From positions 1 through 51,585 of the IMG/VR virus record IMGVR_UViG_3300031951_000235: DNA of 51,585 bases. One strand, 5' to 3'. This DNA comes from a virus. Below the pieces are notes generated by a model. It was not told the DNA's origin. It made no database searches and worked only from the letters and a program-made list of their open reading frames with translations. A program made the translations under genes and the position numbers. Below, piece after piece: positions 8,083 to 18,397 of this stretch. Each line of letters begins with the position of its first letter. Positions within the stretch are counted from its first letter, which is position 1.

Positions 8083-9091
8083 GCGAATTGAATGGGATGT
8101 TGCTGAAGTATTAGAATATGATTATACATACCAATGGATTCCAGAAACGGAACCAGATTCTACTACTAATAAACTTTTTGCATTAAAAGTAAGATCATGT
8201 AGTTCATATTTTAATGATAGAACATATATTGCTAAGCCAGCAAATATAAACATGAAACAAATTCCATTAATTGGCGAATTTGTTTTAATTTATAAAACAT
8301 TTAATCAAGAATCTACAACTAATAGATGGAGAGAAGCTTGGTATTATGTTTCATCTATTGATATTCAATCTTCAATGAATGAAAACATGTTGCCTGGATT
8401 ATCTAATAGTGCAAATCAAGAAGAAATTGATAATGTAAAACCAGGTAAAACATTTACGAAACAGTCAATATCTCCATTACAGCCATATGAAGGTGATTTT
8501 TTAATTGAAGGTCGCTTTGGTAATAGTATTCGATTTGGTAATAGTGTTGATACCAATAATATTCCTGCTGGCTATTATCATAAAAATCCTACGTGGTTTA
8601 CTCAAAATTTAACATATGATCCTATAATTATATTATCAAATGGACATACTAATTTGTCTGGAAAAGAATTTGTTGTTGAAGATATTGAACGAGATTCATC
8701 ATCGTTATATTTAACTAGTAATCAACAATTAACTACATTAAAACTATCTAGATCATTAACTGTTAATAATAATTTTGCTGGGTCACAATTTGTTGCAATA
8801 GGTGACAGAATTATTTTACGTGCTAAAAAAGATATTGCAGTTATTGATGCTGAACGTGGTATTATTTTAAATACTAATGAAACAGTAAAAATTGGTGCAG
8901 ATGATGCAAATGAGCCTTTACCGCATGGTACTGTGTTATTACAAATATTAAATAAATTAATAGCTGCAATTCAACTTGGTACTACTGGTGCTGGCGGGCC
9001 TGGGGTGCCAATTGGTATCCCGGAATTAACAGAAGCAGCTACACTTATTGCTGAATTAAATAGTAACAAATATTTTATAAAGAAAAATTAA
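8075..9091 (+). CDS. 5: Baseplate central spike/hub protein, gp5-like without lysozyme
   Basis: 338 residues. The N-terminal 110 residues look like an OB fold: alternating strands, then KQIPLIGEFVLIYKTF. The middle has LQPYEGDFLIEGRFGNSIRF, a motif of phage baseplate spike proteins. The end carries short regular strands (GDRIILRAKKDIAVIDAERG) like the beta-helix of a membrane-piercing spike, followed by a Gly-rich segment (GTTGAGGPG). T4 gp5 has an OB fold, a lysozyme domain and a beta-helix; no lysozyme-like region is seen here, so any peptidoglycan cleavage must come from another protein. The assignment is by motif and position, two genes before gp25. Confidence 0.55.
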   Translation: MSKRIEWDVAEVLEYDYTYQWIPETEPDSTTNKLFALKVRSCSSYFNDRTYIAKPANINMKQIPLIGEFVLIYKTFNQESTTNRWREAWYYVSSIDIQSSMNENMLPGLSNSANQEEIDNVKPGKTFTKQSISPLQPYEGDFLIEGRFGNSIRFGNSVDTNNIPAGYYHKNPTWFTQNLTYDPIIILSNGHTNLSGKEFVVEDIERDSSSLYLTSNQQLTTLKLSRSLTVNNNFAGSQFVAIGDRIILRAKKDIAVIDAERGIILNTNETVKIGADDANEPLPHGTVLLQILNKLIAAIQLGTTGAGGPGVPIGIPELTEAATLIAELNSNKYFIKKN

Positions 9092-9092
9092 T

Positions 9093-9929
9093 ATGGCAGT
9101 AGCACCACCGTTTGATCTAATAATTGAAAAAATTCCAACCGCAATTTCTAAAATAGAACGTGTATTCCAAAAAATACAAACGAAAATAACAGACGTTGCA
9201 TTAGATATTTCAAAAGAATCAGTACAGCTTCCTAATCGTATTAGTTGTTCAGATCCTAGGGTAGTTAGATTAAAAAATTTATTAACTAAATTGTCATTTT
9301 ATATTCAAGAATTACTTAAATATTTAAGTTGGCTGAATATAGCAACTGCAATATTATCAGTTGTTGCATCTGCCGGTGCTGCATATGTTGCATTTCGTTT
9401 GGCAATTCCACAACCGTTGATTGCAGTAGATTCTGAAACTATTAATTTTCAAAAAGAATTATTTGCAACAATAAAATCAGTAATTAAAAAGTTTGCACCA
9501 ATATTAGCTTTAATTACTGCATCAGTTGCTACATCATCTGTTATCATCGCTCCTGCTATTAATATAATTTCGCAAATTTGTGTTAATGAAGAATTACCAA
9601 TAAATGCATATACGCAAGCAGCTATTGCACAAATACAACAAACGGCTGTTGAAGTAGAAGGCGTGGCGATTTCCGAATCACGTTTTTATCAAGATGTTAA
9701 TGTATCAGAAGATGATATACAATCTAGAGCAGATGCCTTACAAGCACTAATTGATCAACAACGTTCATTAACTGATTTATTAGAGGCTCCTAGCACTGTA
9801 ATATTAGTTGTAGGTCGACCTGATAATTCTATAGGTAAAGCTGGAGATTATGCAATAAATCGACGAGCAAAAATTATATATGGTCCAAAACCATCTGATT
9901 CTGAATGGAATGAGGGCATAAACTACTAG
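9093..9929 (+). CDS. Hub-region protein with two hydrophobic segments
   Basis: 278 residues. Two hydrophobic stretches at about residues 82-107 (WLNIATAILSVVASAGAAYV) and 126-158 (FAPILALITASVATSSVIIA) could be membrane helices, followed by an acidic helical region and a short C-terminal strand region. It starts two bases after the spike-like gene and is followed by a promoter-like spacer. Hydrophobic segments in a hub-adjacent protein could fit a tape-measure-linked or membrane-inserting ejection protein. Family not recognised. Confidence 0.55.
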   Translation: MAVAPPFDLIIEKIPTAISKIERVFQKIQTKITDVALDISKESVQLPNRISCSDPRVVRLKNLLTKLSFYIQELLKYLSWLNIATAILSVVASAGAAYVAFRLAIPQPLIAVDSETINFQKELFATIKSVIKKFAPILALITASVATSSVIIAPAINIISQICVNEELPINAYTQAAIAQIQQTAVEVEGVAISESRFYQDVNVSEDDIQSRADALQALIDQQRSLTDLLEAPSTVILVVGRPDNSIGKAGDYAINRRAKIIYGPKPSDSEWNEGINY

Positions 9930-9935
9930 TACTAA

Positions 9936-9943
9936 TATTTATT
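9936..9943 (+). promoter_or_regulatory. Candidate late promoter element (TATTTATT)
   Basis: 13 bases upstream of the ATG at 9957, the shortest spacing of the series. Confidence 0.4.
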
Positions 9944-9956
9944 AATAAAGTATCAT

Positions 9957-10451
9957 ATGGATTCAAAAACACTTGTAAAAGCACTAAAAGTAGCCGTACG
10001 TGAGGTTATAAAAGAAGAATTAACAGAAATTCTTCGCGAAGGATTACAATCTACTATTATGGAAATGAAACAGCCACAGACACAACGACAAGCGCCGGCT
10101 ACGCCTGCAGCACCGAAACGTAAGACGGTGCAATTCTCCGAAAATCGTTGGGCTTCGGTTTTAAATGAAACAGAACCTATTGTAGAGCAAGGTCCAAATG
10201 TAATGAATAGTTTTGCTGATATAATGAATGAGGGTATGGATGAAATTCGAATGACATCTAAAGATGCTGTTAATTTTGGTATGATGCGTCAATCTATGAA
10301 AGAATCTTTAGGAATGGCACCTGCAGCACCTAAAATAATGGAAGATCCAGAAACTGGTAAAACATTTGAAGTTCCTGTTGAAGTTCAACAAGCCATGACA
10401 CGTGATTATTCTTCATTAATGAACGCAATGAATAAGAAAAAAGGTATATAA
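9957..10451 (+). CDS. Baseplate-module protein with protease-type sites
   Basis: 164 residues. The N-terminal 30 residues are helical with LTE and LRE tripeptides (EELTEILREG), followed by an Ala/Pro/Gln-rich linker around residue 50 and then IVEQ near residue 77. These match the (L/I)xE cleavage consensus. The C-terminal half is Met-rich and helical (MNSFADIMNEGMDEIRM, MMRQSMKESLGM). It lies just before gp25. Function unknown; a processed structural or assembly protein is possible. Confidence 0.55.
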   Translation: MDSKTLVKALKVAVREVIKEELTEILREGLQSTIMEMKQPQTQRQAPATPAAPKRKTVQFSENRWASVLNETEPIVEQGPNVMNSFADIMNEGMDEIRMTSKDAVNFGMMRQSMKESLGMAPAAPKIMEDPETGKTFEVPVEVQQAMTRDYSSLMNAMNKKKGI

Positions 10452-10458
10452 GGATAAT

Positions 10459-10899
10459 ATGGCATATAAACTCATATCAGTTGAAAATCAAACAACAAAA
10501 AATGTAGCTTTAGGTATTTCATATCAAGCTAATAATGGAGTTTTTACGCCAGTATATACAACTAATGCACAAGCTATTTTAAATTTAAAAACATTATTAT
10601 TAACGCGCGTTGGTGAACGATATGGATTTCCAGAGTATGGAACATTTTTATTAAATGTAATTTTTCAGCCAATAACTAATGATATCAAAAAGCAAATTGA
10701 GGATTTTATTATACCTCAGGTAAATAAATTTTTATCATATATAACAATTGAACGTATTGATGTTGTTACATTAGAAGATGATCCTACATTAGATCATCTA
10801 GTTACTGTAACAATAAATTTTACAATCGATAATATTAATACTAGTAGTCTACAAATTTCTGCAAATGAAGATGGCACATTATTAGTTAATGAACTTTAA
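10459..10899 (+). CDS. 25: Baseplate wedge protein gp25
   Basis: 146 residues, close to T4 gp25 (132). The diagnostic segment LKTLLLTRVGERYGFPEYGT corresponds to the helix-turn that in gp25-family proteins packs against gp6 in the wedge. It is followed by conserved helices (KKQIEDFIIPQVNKFLSYI) and paired strands near the C-terminus (HLVTVTINFTIDNI). gp25 belongs to the contractile-injection wedge family shared with type VI secretion (TssE), so it implies a contractile tail. An AAGGAT sequence precedes the ATG, and gp6 follows after 8 bases, as in T4. Confidence 0.9.
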   Translation: MAYKLISVENQTTKNVALGISYQANNGVFTPVYTTNAQAILNLKTLLLTRVGERYGFPEYGTFLLNVIFQPITNDIKKQIEDFIIPQVNKFLSYITIERIDVVTLEDDPTLDHLVTVTINFTIDNINTSSLQISANEDGTLLVNEL

Positions 10900-10907
10900 G
10901 GATTATA

Positions 10908-12788
10908 ATGGAAACTAAAAAAGATGTTTCATATTTAGGTAAAGATTTTAGTCAATTTAAAAAAAATTTAATTGACTTTAGCAAACAATACTTTCCGTCA
11001 ACATATACTGATTTTAATGAATCTTCTCCTGGAAGTTTGTTTATAGAAATGGCAGCATATGTTGGAGATGTATTATCATTTTATGCTGATACTAATTTAA
11101 AAGAATCATTATTAGAACAAGCATCAGAACGTAGTAATATATATGATATTGCTCGAGCATTAGGATATAGACCATTAAATGTAGTTCCAGCACATGTTAC
11201 ATTAGATATATTTCAAATTGTTCCAGCAATCGGCTCGGGCGCATCAATAAGACCGGATTTTAATTATGCACTATCTATTAAGCCTGGTATGCGAATAAAA
11301 CAAGCAGCTGGCACTTCAATTTTTAGAACATTAGATAGTATAGATTTTGGATTCTCTTCATCTTTTAACCCCACTGAAATAACAGTATATGAAAGTGATC
11401 CTAGCACATTACAACCTACATATTATTTATTAAAGAAACAAGCGCCGGCAGTATCTGGAGATGTAAAAACAGCAACATTTACATTTAATGCGCCAGTAGC
11501 ATATGATAAAATAGTTTTACCAGAAACAAATATAATAGAAATTATTTCAGTAACAGAATCAGATGGTGACAACTGGTATGAAGTTCCGTATTTAGCACAA
11601 GATACAATTTTCGAATCTATACCTAATTTAGCAGAGAATGATCCGGATTTATCGATATATCGATCATCGTCTCCTAGTTTATTAAAATTAAAAAAGACAG
11701 CTAAACGTTTTATAACTCGTTTAAGAAGTGATAATCGTTTAGAATTGCAATTCGGAGCAGGTATATCAGATAATAATGATGAAGAATTAGTTCCAAATCC
11801 AACCAATGTAGGAAATGGATTGTCAGCTTTACGTAGATCGGTTGATGTTAATATCGATCCATCGAATTTTTTATATACTAGAACTTATGGTCAAGCTCCA
11901 TCGAATACTACATTAACTATTACATATACTGTCGGTAATGGTATTGCTGATAATGTTCCTGCAAATGTACTAAATTCTATAGATTTTATTGAATATGATG
12001 AAGATGTTAATTCTATAGCTGCAATAGGCATTGTAAATTTTGTTAAAAATACAGTAGCTGTAACAAATTCAGCTCCAGCAACGGGTGCTAAAACAGCTGA
12101 TAGTTTACAAGATATTAAAAATAATGCTATGGCAAGTTTTGCTACTCAAAATAGATTAGTTACTAGAGATGATTATATTATACGAGCATATTCAATGCCA
12201 GCTAAGTATGGTAGTATTGCTAAAGCATATATCGTCCCTGATGATCAAATTGCACAATCAGATTATCAAGGAACTCGTATACCAAATCCATTGGCTATGA
12301 ATTTATATGTTTTAGGTTTCAATCAATCTAAACAATTGGTTGAATTAAATGATGCAGTTAAAAATAATTTGCAAACGTATTTAGATTATTATAGAATTTT
12401 AACTGATGCTGTAAATATTAAGGATGCATTTGTTATTAACATAGGTTTAGATTTTGAAATATCAGTATTATCAAACTATAACAGTAATGAAGTTTTATTA
12501 AATTGTATCGACGCACTTAAACAATTTTTTGATATAGATCGTTGGCAAATAAATCAACCAATTGTGTTATCTGATATATTTAATGTATTGGTTAATACTA
12601 AAGGTGTTCAATCTGTAGTTAATGTTAATTTTAAAAATTTGTATGATTCAGATCAAGGATATTCTGGAAATGTATATGATTTAAATGCAGCTACTAAAAA
12701 TAATGTAATTTATCCTTCATTAGATCCTAGTATCTTCGAAGTTAAATTTTTAAATAAAGACATTCGGGGACGTGTTGTAAATTATTAA
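10908..12788 (+). CDS. 6: Baseplate wedge protein gp6 (baseplate J family)
   Basis: 626 residues, similar to T4 gp6 (660). The N-terminal region is typical of gp6: FNESSPGSLFIEMAAYVGDV, then FYADTNLKESLLEQASERSN and DIARALGYRP. The middle carries the beta-rich baseplate J-like domain (AQNRL-type segment ATQNRLVTRDDYIIRAYSMP). gp6 dimers join wedges into the baseplate ring. It is preceded by AAGGAT and follows gp25. An LLEQ tetrapeptide near residue 70 resembles the protease motif but lies in the conserved core and is probably coincidental. Confidence 0.92.
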   Translation: METKKDVSYLGKDFSQFKKNLIDFSKQYFPSTYTDFNESSPGSLFIEMAAYVGDVLSFYADTNLKESLLEQASERSNIYDIARALGYRPLNVVPAHVTLDIFQIVPAIGSGASIRPDFNYALSIKPGMRIKQAAGTSIFRTLDSIDFGFSSSFNPTEITVYESDPSTLQPTYYLLKKQAPAVSGDVKTATFTFNAPVAYDKIVLPETNIIEIISVTESDGDNWYEVPYLAQDTIFESIPNLAENDPDLSIYRSSSPSLLKLKKTAKRFITRLRSDNRLELQFGAGISDNNDEELVPNPTNVGNGLSALRRSVDVNIDPSNFLYTRTYGQAPSNTTLTITYTVGNGIADNVPANVLNSIDFIEYDEDVNSIAAIGIVNFVKNTVAVTNSAPATGAKTADSLQDIKNNAMASFATQNRLVTRDDYIIRAYSMPAKYGSIAKAYIVPDDQIAQSDYQGTRIPNPLAMNLYVLGFNQSKQLVELNDAVKNNLQTYLDYYRILTDAVNIKDAFVINIGLDFEISVLSNYNSNEVLLNCIDALKQFFDIDRWQINQPIVLSDIFNVLVNTKGVQSVVNVNFKNLYDSDQGYSGNVYDLNAATKNNVIYPSLDPSIFEVKFLNKDIRGRVVNY

Positions 12789-12796
12789 GGAAATAG

Positions 12797-13912
12797 ATGT
12801 TTAGAATATTTTATGCAGAAAAAGATGCAACTTTATATGAATCATATCCAACGCAAAATACTGGATTAGATGAAATATTAGAAATTGGAAAACGATTAAA
12901 TGATGATGGGGACGTATTATTAAAATCTAGAAGCGTTCTTAAATTTGATATGTCTGAAATTTCATCATCATTATCAAAATATGGAAAAACAGTTAATGAT
13001 TGCAAGTTTATTATGCAGTTATTTACATCGGATGCAAAATCATTGCCAGCGTCATATACCGTTACTGCAAAAATGATTGGTGAAGAATGGAACAATGGCA
13101 CTGGCTATTTATCTACTCTAACTAGTAATGGTGTTACATGGGATGGCCCTACATCTGGGTCAAGTTGGATATCAGGAAGTCAAAAAATAGAAATTGGTAC
13201 AAGTGATTTATATATTTCAGGATCAGGAAAAGGCGGAAATTATCTTTATTATTCAGGTTCAAATATTGCACCGGTGCTACAAGTTTCTGAATCATTCTCT
13301 TATAGAACTAGCGATGTTAATTTAAATGTAACATCTCCTTTAAAGATTTGGTTAAGTGGTAGTAATAATCAATCAATTCCAAATTATGGTTTTTTAATAC
13401 AAATGTCCGATTCAAACGAGATAGATAATAATATACAAGGATATGTAAGATTTTTTAGTAGAGATACTCATACTATATACGTTCCTAAATTAATCATGTA
13501 TTGGGATGATACTACATATAGTACAGGCTCACTATCAGAAATTGATTTAGAATCATATAGTATATACACATCAATTAAACCAATATATAAAGACACGGAG
13601 ATTGCAAAAATTAGAATATATAGTAGAGACAAATATCCTAGAAAATCACCAACAAATGTATTTCCATATGAAACCGTGAAAGTATTACCAGACACTACTT
13701 ATTATTCAGTTGTTGATGCAGCTACAGATGAAGTCATTATTCCATTTGACAATATTTATACTAAAGTAAGTTGCGATAGTACTAGTAATTTCATTTATTT
13801 AGATTTTAATGGTTTAATGCCAGAACGATCATATCGTTTACAATTGAAAATCGTAGATGGATTTATAGAACAATATATCGATGACCAAATATATTTCAAA
13901 GTAGTTAGATAA
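12797..13912 (+). CDS. Baseplate/tail structural protein, DNRLRE-like N-terminus
   Basis: 371 residues, beta-rich. The start (EKDATLYESYPTQNTGLDEI, then SRSVLKFDMSEI) resembles the opening of DNRLRE-type jelly-roll domains, which begin D-A-x-x-x-x-x-x-P-x-x-N-x-G and contain a FDLS-like strand. The rest is Ser/Gly/Tyr-rich, as in tail proteins, with a C-terminal strand-rich domain. The stop overlaps the next start as TAATG. It follows gp6 and is probably part of the wedge or its appendages. Not matched to a T4 gene product. Confidence 0.55.
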   Translation: MFRIFYAEKDATLYESYPTQNTGLDEILEIGKRLNDDGDVLLKSRSVLKFDMSEISSSLSKYGKTVNDCKFIMQLFTSDAKSLPASYTVTAKMIGEEWNNGTGYLSTLTSNGVTWDGPTSGSSWISGSQKIEIGTSDLYISGSGKGGNYLYYSGSNIAPVLQVSESFSYRTSDVNLNVTSPLKIWLSGSNNQSIPNYGFLIQMSDSNEIDNNIQGYVRFFSRDTHTIYVPKLIMYWDDTTYSTGSLSEIDLESYSIYTSIKPIYKDTEIAKIRIYSRDKYPRKSPTNVFPYETVKVLPDTTYYSVVDAATDEVIIPFDNIYTKVSCDSTSNFIYLDFNGLMPERSYRLQLKIVDGFIEQYIDDQIYFKVVR

Positions 13913-14760
13913 TGGCAAAACAACAAAATATACCAGTTGATTCTTTAACAAATGAAGTAAATGCTAAGTATCAAAAAAATGGCTTAACATATATTTCAAA
14001 TATTCCAACTGTTAATGTACGAGATGAAGCTGGCAACATTAGATTTGTTGAAGATCAAAAAAATCCGTTAGTTATAATAGAACCAGTATCTACAAATATA
14101 ACAACAAAATCTATAATAAAAGTATTAAATACGCAGTTTAATTATTTTAAATTCCCAGCTCGAACTACAGTTGTAGAAGAAGATGCATTAGATATCGATT
14201 TAGATGTTGCAATTTTAGATTTAGAACAAGATCCTATTTTTGCAAGATATAAACCATCTGAAAATCGTAAGATAATTGCAATTGCAGCTCCTACATATTC
14301 TGGTATATTATTAGATGTTGTAGAAGATGGTCAATTTCAACGACAACCTAATGGTTATTATATAACTAGAGAAGTAAAACAATCTGGAAAAGATTTAAGA
14401 TTTCGTGTGCAGATACTTCATTCATTTACATCATTAGATAATTCATTAACTGCGTCTGTAGCAGCATTTAGTATAATAAAGAATTCCGGCGCTCAAGTTA
14501 TACGAAACTATATAGCGCCATTTTATGCGAATGATTCTAGTAGTTCTGGAACTGGCGCTGTTACAGAAGGTGAACATGTTACTGAAATAGATGTTGTAAT
14601 TCTAAATTCAGAATTTGAACAAGGTGATATATTTTCGGTAGGTGCTAGAGCTGATCATAATAATGCAAATAATTATCATACAATTGTTGCAGATAGAACG
14701 GTCTTGTCAGTAACAGATGCATCACTTAATGTTGATACATTTAATAATGAAATAGAATAA
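13912..14760 (+). CDS. Baseplate-module protein, unknown
   Basis: 282 residues, translationally coupled on both sides (TAATG junctions at 13912 and 14760). Beta-rich with conserved-looking segments NPLVIIEPVSTNITTKSIIK and RKIIAIAAPTYSGILLDVV. No membrane segments or catalytic motifs were seen. Its fixed place between two structural genes suggests a wedge component. Family not recognised. Confidence 0.55.
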   Translation: MAKQQNIPVDSLTNEVNAKYQKNGLTYISNIPTVNVRDEAGNIRFVEDQKNPLVIIEPVSTNITTKSIIKVLNTQFNYFKFPARTTVVEEDALDIDLDVAILDLEQDPIFARYKPSENRKIIAIAAPTYSGILLDVVEDGQFQRQPNGYYITREVKQSGKDLRFRVQILHSFTSLDNSLTASVAAFSIIKNSGAQVIRNYIAPFYANDSSSSGTGAVTEGEHVTEIDVVILNSEFEQGDIFSVGARADHNNANNYHTIVADRTVLSVTDASLNVDTFNNEIE

Positions 14761-17700
14761 TGTTAAATCAATATAAAAATATCGAAGAAATTAAAACGGC
14801 TAAAGGAGCTGTTTCTGCAGATCGTATTAATCGTACGAAAAAAGAATTTTTATCATATGATTTACAACAAACATATTTTTCTAACAAAGACATTTTAAAT
14901 GTAACAAATGATTCTAGACTAGAACTACATGTTTATTCGGGTGACAATTGGATTACTGGTAATCATAAAATTTCATTTCGAACTAAAATACCGAAGTTTA
15001 GAGATCAAAAAAATAATTTAATTAATATTGATTCTGGGATTGGTATTGATTTATACAGTCAATTACAATCATTAAAATTAACTAGTGGTAAATTTAAATT
15101 TGCTGTTAACTTTTTTAAAAATTTAATTGGAAGTTATGAACATCAACACTTAAGAATTGACGAAATTTCACCGGATCGTACGGAGATTAGATTACGTGCA
15201 ATCGATGATCAAGACCCAGAATTTTTACAACAAATAACAAAATATATTCAAACTGTAGATCAAACTGGATCTATAACGTATAAAACGTATTTATTAAATT
15301 TTAGCCGCAATCAAACTATATTATTTGTTAATAGTGTAGTTATAGGTGAGTATTTATATGTAAAACTTCATGAGCCATTACCGGAACAATATCAAGTAGA
15401 TTTTAAATGTTGGGTAGTTGAAGAACAAAAACAACCATATATTGATAATGTTTCGATTCTATCAAAAGTTGTAACAAAACAATTTAATACATTATCTGGT
15501 CCAAATTGGCAAGCAAATTATTCGTTTGATACTTCAGCTGAAACGGAATTAAAAACATGGACAGATTTATTAGGTTCGTCTATACAAACTTCACAACAAA
15601 TTGTTGATTCATATTTTTCTGGAAGTTTAGGAACAGTAAAATTAAATATAGATTATTCAGATTTTAATAATTTTATTTTTTATAGTTCAGCGACAGAACG
15701 ATTGTCTAATTTTAGATATAAATTAGAATTAATTGAATATTATACTTCACAAAGTAATTACATATCTACATTATCTGGGTCTGTTCCTACAACTAATGCA
15801 GAAGATTTTACCTCATTAAAAACTACTTTAATTGGAGGATTTGATTCATTTGAACAATATTTGTATTATCAATCGTCTTCTATTTTAACAACAAATAATA
15901 TACCTTCGATATCGGCGACAGTGCTAGATTTAACTGGTAGTTATATTACGCCAGTGCCGAAAATTAATACTAGTAAACCATATATAACATATTCAGTTAA
16001 TAGTGTAGAATTTAAAGATTGGTACGATTCATTATATGTTACTGCATCGCAATATGATTCGTTGAATTATAATTCATTATTAAATACAATTCCAGAATAT
16101 ATTAGATTTGATTCATCGAATGAAAATCTATTGATATTCACTAACATGTTAGGTCAACATTATGATATAATATATTCATATATTCATAATATGACAAAAA
16201 TTAACAGTCGAGAAGAAAATCCTAAACTCGGTATGCCAAATGAATTATTATATTCTGTAGCAAAACAGTTTGGCTGGAATTTAACTAATGGACAACAATC
16301 TAGCGATCTTTGGGAATATGTATTAGGAACTAACGAAGCTGGCATACCTTATACAGGTTCATTATCAGTAGGCGATCCTGCGATATCGAAACAAGATATG
16401 ACATATACAGTATGGCGTCGTATTGTCAATAATATTCCAATGCTTTTGAAAAGTAAAGGAACTAAGAGAAGTATATACGCTTTGTTAGCCTGTTATGGAA
16501 TTCCGAAATCATTCCTTACTATAAAAGAATATGGCGGTCCTAGAATTGATAGAGCGCCTGTATATGAAAAATTAAATTTTGATTATGCATTAGATTTGAG
16601 TGGTAGTTCGTCTGGCACAGTTTCTGTTAATTATTCGCAATCTCTACAAACGATAGAGATGCGTTTTAGAACCGTAGATGTATTAAAATATCCAACGTTA
16701 CCTAGTACAATGAATTTATATACAATTGGCTCTAACGCAGTTACAATTGATTTTAGTAGCGGTACTATGGGTAGTATACAAATTAATGGTACTAGTTCTG
16801 CAGATTTTGAGATATTTAATGGAGATTGGATTACAACTACTTTACGTGCCCGAGGTACGAATCTAGATATAATTGCCAAAAAATCTAAATATGGTAAAAT
16901 TGTTACAACTGTATCTGCGTCAGCAACGGGATCAATACCTTATTCCAATACATTAACAATTGGAAGTACGTCGACGGGAGCTAGTAGATTAATTGGACAA
17001 ATTCAAGAACTTCGTTTTTGGTCGTCTAGTTTGCAAGATTCAGTTATAAATAATCACACAAAAGCACCAGGTGCATATGATGGTAATTCTGATACATATT
17101 CCGAATTAATTTTTAGATTGCCATTAAATCAAAATATAAATCATTCATTAACATCTAGTATGCAAGGTGTACAACCAGCACCTTCTGAAATTTCAGCATC
17201 ATTTATAGGCTGGTCTTTAGCAACGCCATATGATTCAATTGAAGAAACATATTATTATGATGCGCCTTCGATCGGTGGAGGAACATATGATGATAATAAA
17301 ATACGATTAGAATCAAATGAATTGGTTGGAACATTAGATGTTAAATCTAGAGCAGAACGTAGTCAATTTGATAAAGCTCCTTTAGATAGTAATCGTTTAG
17401 GTGTATATTTTTCTCCACAGACCATGATTGATGAAGATATAATTGCACATTTAGGTTTTGAAGATTATGACGATTATATAGGCGATCCTGGATCGGTAAA
17501 TACTAAATCATATCCAGATTTAATTAGAGTTGCACAATCATATTGGAAAAAATATCAAAATAAAAATGATATTAATTCATATATTAATATGTTTACGTTG
17601 TTTGATTTATCATTTTTTAAACAATTGGAACAATTATTACCGGCAAGAGCTGATAAAATTACTGGTATTTTAATACAACCGAATTTATTAGAACGAAGTA

Positions 17701-18347
17701 AAGATATAATTTTACCGGTAATTAATAGATTTATTTCTAATTACGATGCTGTGATTTATCAGATATCTCCTACAGCTAGTTCTGAATATATATTTTTAAA
17801 CGCTAATGTAGATGGAAATATTTTATCTGTATCAGGTGAAGATGATAATCAGTGGCAAGCATATTTAACGGCATCTACAGCTGAAAAATATGATAGTATG
17901 CCATACTCATATGAATACATAATACGTTCTGGTAGTACCTGGATTACGGCATCATCGCCATATTGGTTAAGTGATGTACTTCAACCGATATATATAAATT
18001 CAATTCCGTCTACAACTAAATTAATAGATGGAACGCAAACTTATACCACAGCATCGGGCGGATCTGGTATCACTGCTACATATGGAACAGGAACATATGG
18101 AACAAGTACATATTATTCTGATCCAGTAGGTGCCGGTTGGTCTGGAACATTAGCAGATGTACAAGATTATTTGCCAACTGGTATACGTAATCAAAGATAT
18201 GCTGGATGTAAATTAACTTCGCCAGCATTTAATATTAGTTCACCACAAACAATAGACGGCGGCCCGGTTGTTGAATGGAGAACATCAAATCCAAATCAGT
18301 TAATATATCAACAATATAATAACCAAGGAAGTTTTGTTTTACAATAA
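14760..18347 (+). CDS. Large baseplate wedge protein with LamG-like domain
   Basis: 1195 residues, the largest product here. By size and place after gp6 it occupies the role of T4 gp7 (1032 residues), but I see no certain sequence match. The N-terminal half contains long strand and helix blocks. Residues about 625-765 resemble a concanavalin/LamG fold: LQTIEMRFRTVDVL, then NGDWITTTLRARG, then LIGQIQELRFWSSSLQD, a typical LamG ending. The C-terminal region includes FFKQLEQLLPARADKITGIL, resembling a motif I remember from large baseplate proteins of T4-related phages. The tail is Gly/Thr/Tyr-rich. A LamG insertion could bind surface sugars or merely add bulk. It is coupled to the previous gene. 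Confidence 0.6.
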   Translation: MLNQYKNIEEIKTAKGAVSADRINRTKKEFLSYDLQQTYFSNKDILNVTNDSRLELHVYSGDNWITGNHKISFRTKIPKFRDQKNNLINIDSGIGIDLYSQLQSLKLTSGKFKFAVNFFKNLIGSYEHQHLRIDEISPDRTEIRLRAIDDQDPEFLQQITKYIQTVDQTGSITYKTYLLNFSRNQTILFVNSVVIGEYLYVKLHEPLPEQYQVDFKCWVVEEQKQPYIDNVSILSKVVTKQFNTLSGPNWQANYSFDTSAETELKTWTDLLGSSIQTSQQIVDSYFSGSLGTVKLNIDYSDFNNFIFYSSATERLSNFRYKLELIEYYTSQSNYISTLSGSVPTTNAEDFTSLKTTLIGGFDSFEQYLYYQSSSILTTNNIPSISATVLDLTGSYITPVPKINTSKPYITYSVNSVEFKDWYDSLYVTASQYDSLNYNSLLNTIPEYIRFDSSNENLLIFTNMLGQHYDIIYSYIHNMTKINSREENPKLGMPNELLYSVAKQFGWNLTNGQQSSDLWEYVLGTNEAGIPYTGSLSVGDPAISKQDMTYTVWRRIVNNIPMLLKSKGTKRSIYALLACYGIPKSFLTIKEYGGPRIDRAPVYEKLNFDYALDLSGSSSGTVSVNYSQSLQTIEMRFRTVDVLKYPTLPSTMNLYTIGSNAVTIDFSSGTMGSIQINGTSSADFEIFNGDWITTTLRARGTNLDIIAKKSKYGKIVTTVSASATGSIPYSNTLTIGSTSTGASRLIGQIQELRFWSSSLQDSVINNHTKAPGAYDGNSDTYSELIFRLPLNQNINHSLTSSMQGVQPAPSEISASFIGWSLATPYDSIEETYYYDAPSIGGGTYDDNKIRLESNELVGTLDVKSRAERSQFDKAPLDSNRLGVYFSPQTMIDEDIIAHLGFEDYDDYIGDPGSVNTKSYPDLIRVAQSYWKKYQNKNDINSYINMFTLFDLSFFKQLEQLLPARADKITGILIQPNLLERSKDIILPVINRFISNYDAVIYQISPTASSEYIFLNANVDGNILSVSGEDDNQWQAYLTASTAEKYDSMPYSYEYIIRSGSTWITASSPYWLSDVLQPIYINSIPSTTKLIDGTQTYTTASGGSGITATYGTGTYGTSTYYSDPVGAGWSGTLADVQDYLPTGIRNQRYAGCKLTSPAFNISSPQTIDGGPVVEWRTSNPNQLIYQQYNNQGSFVLQ

Positions 18348-18369
18348 CACCAAAAATACATAATATGTA

Positions 18370-18377
18370 TATTTATA
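18370..18377 (+). promoter_or_regulatory. Candidate late promoter element (TATTTATA)
   Basis: In the spacer after the 1195-residue gene, 20 bases upstream of the ATG at 18398, followed by TTAAATAAGG. Confidence 0.5.
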
Positions 18378-18397
18378 TTAAATAAGGCAAAAAAATT

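Noticed and set aside
8075-9091. Lysozyme domain in the gp5-like protein
   Set aside because: No catalytic Glu-Asp-Thr pattern or lysozyme-like segment seen.
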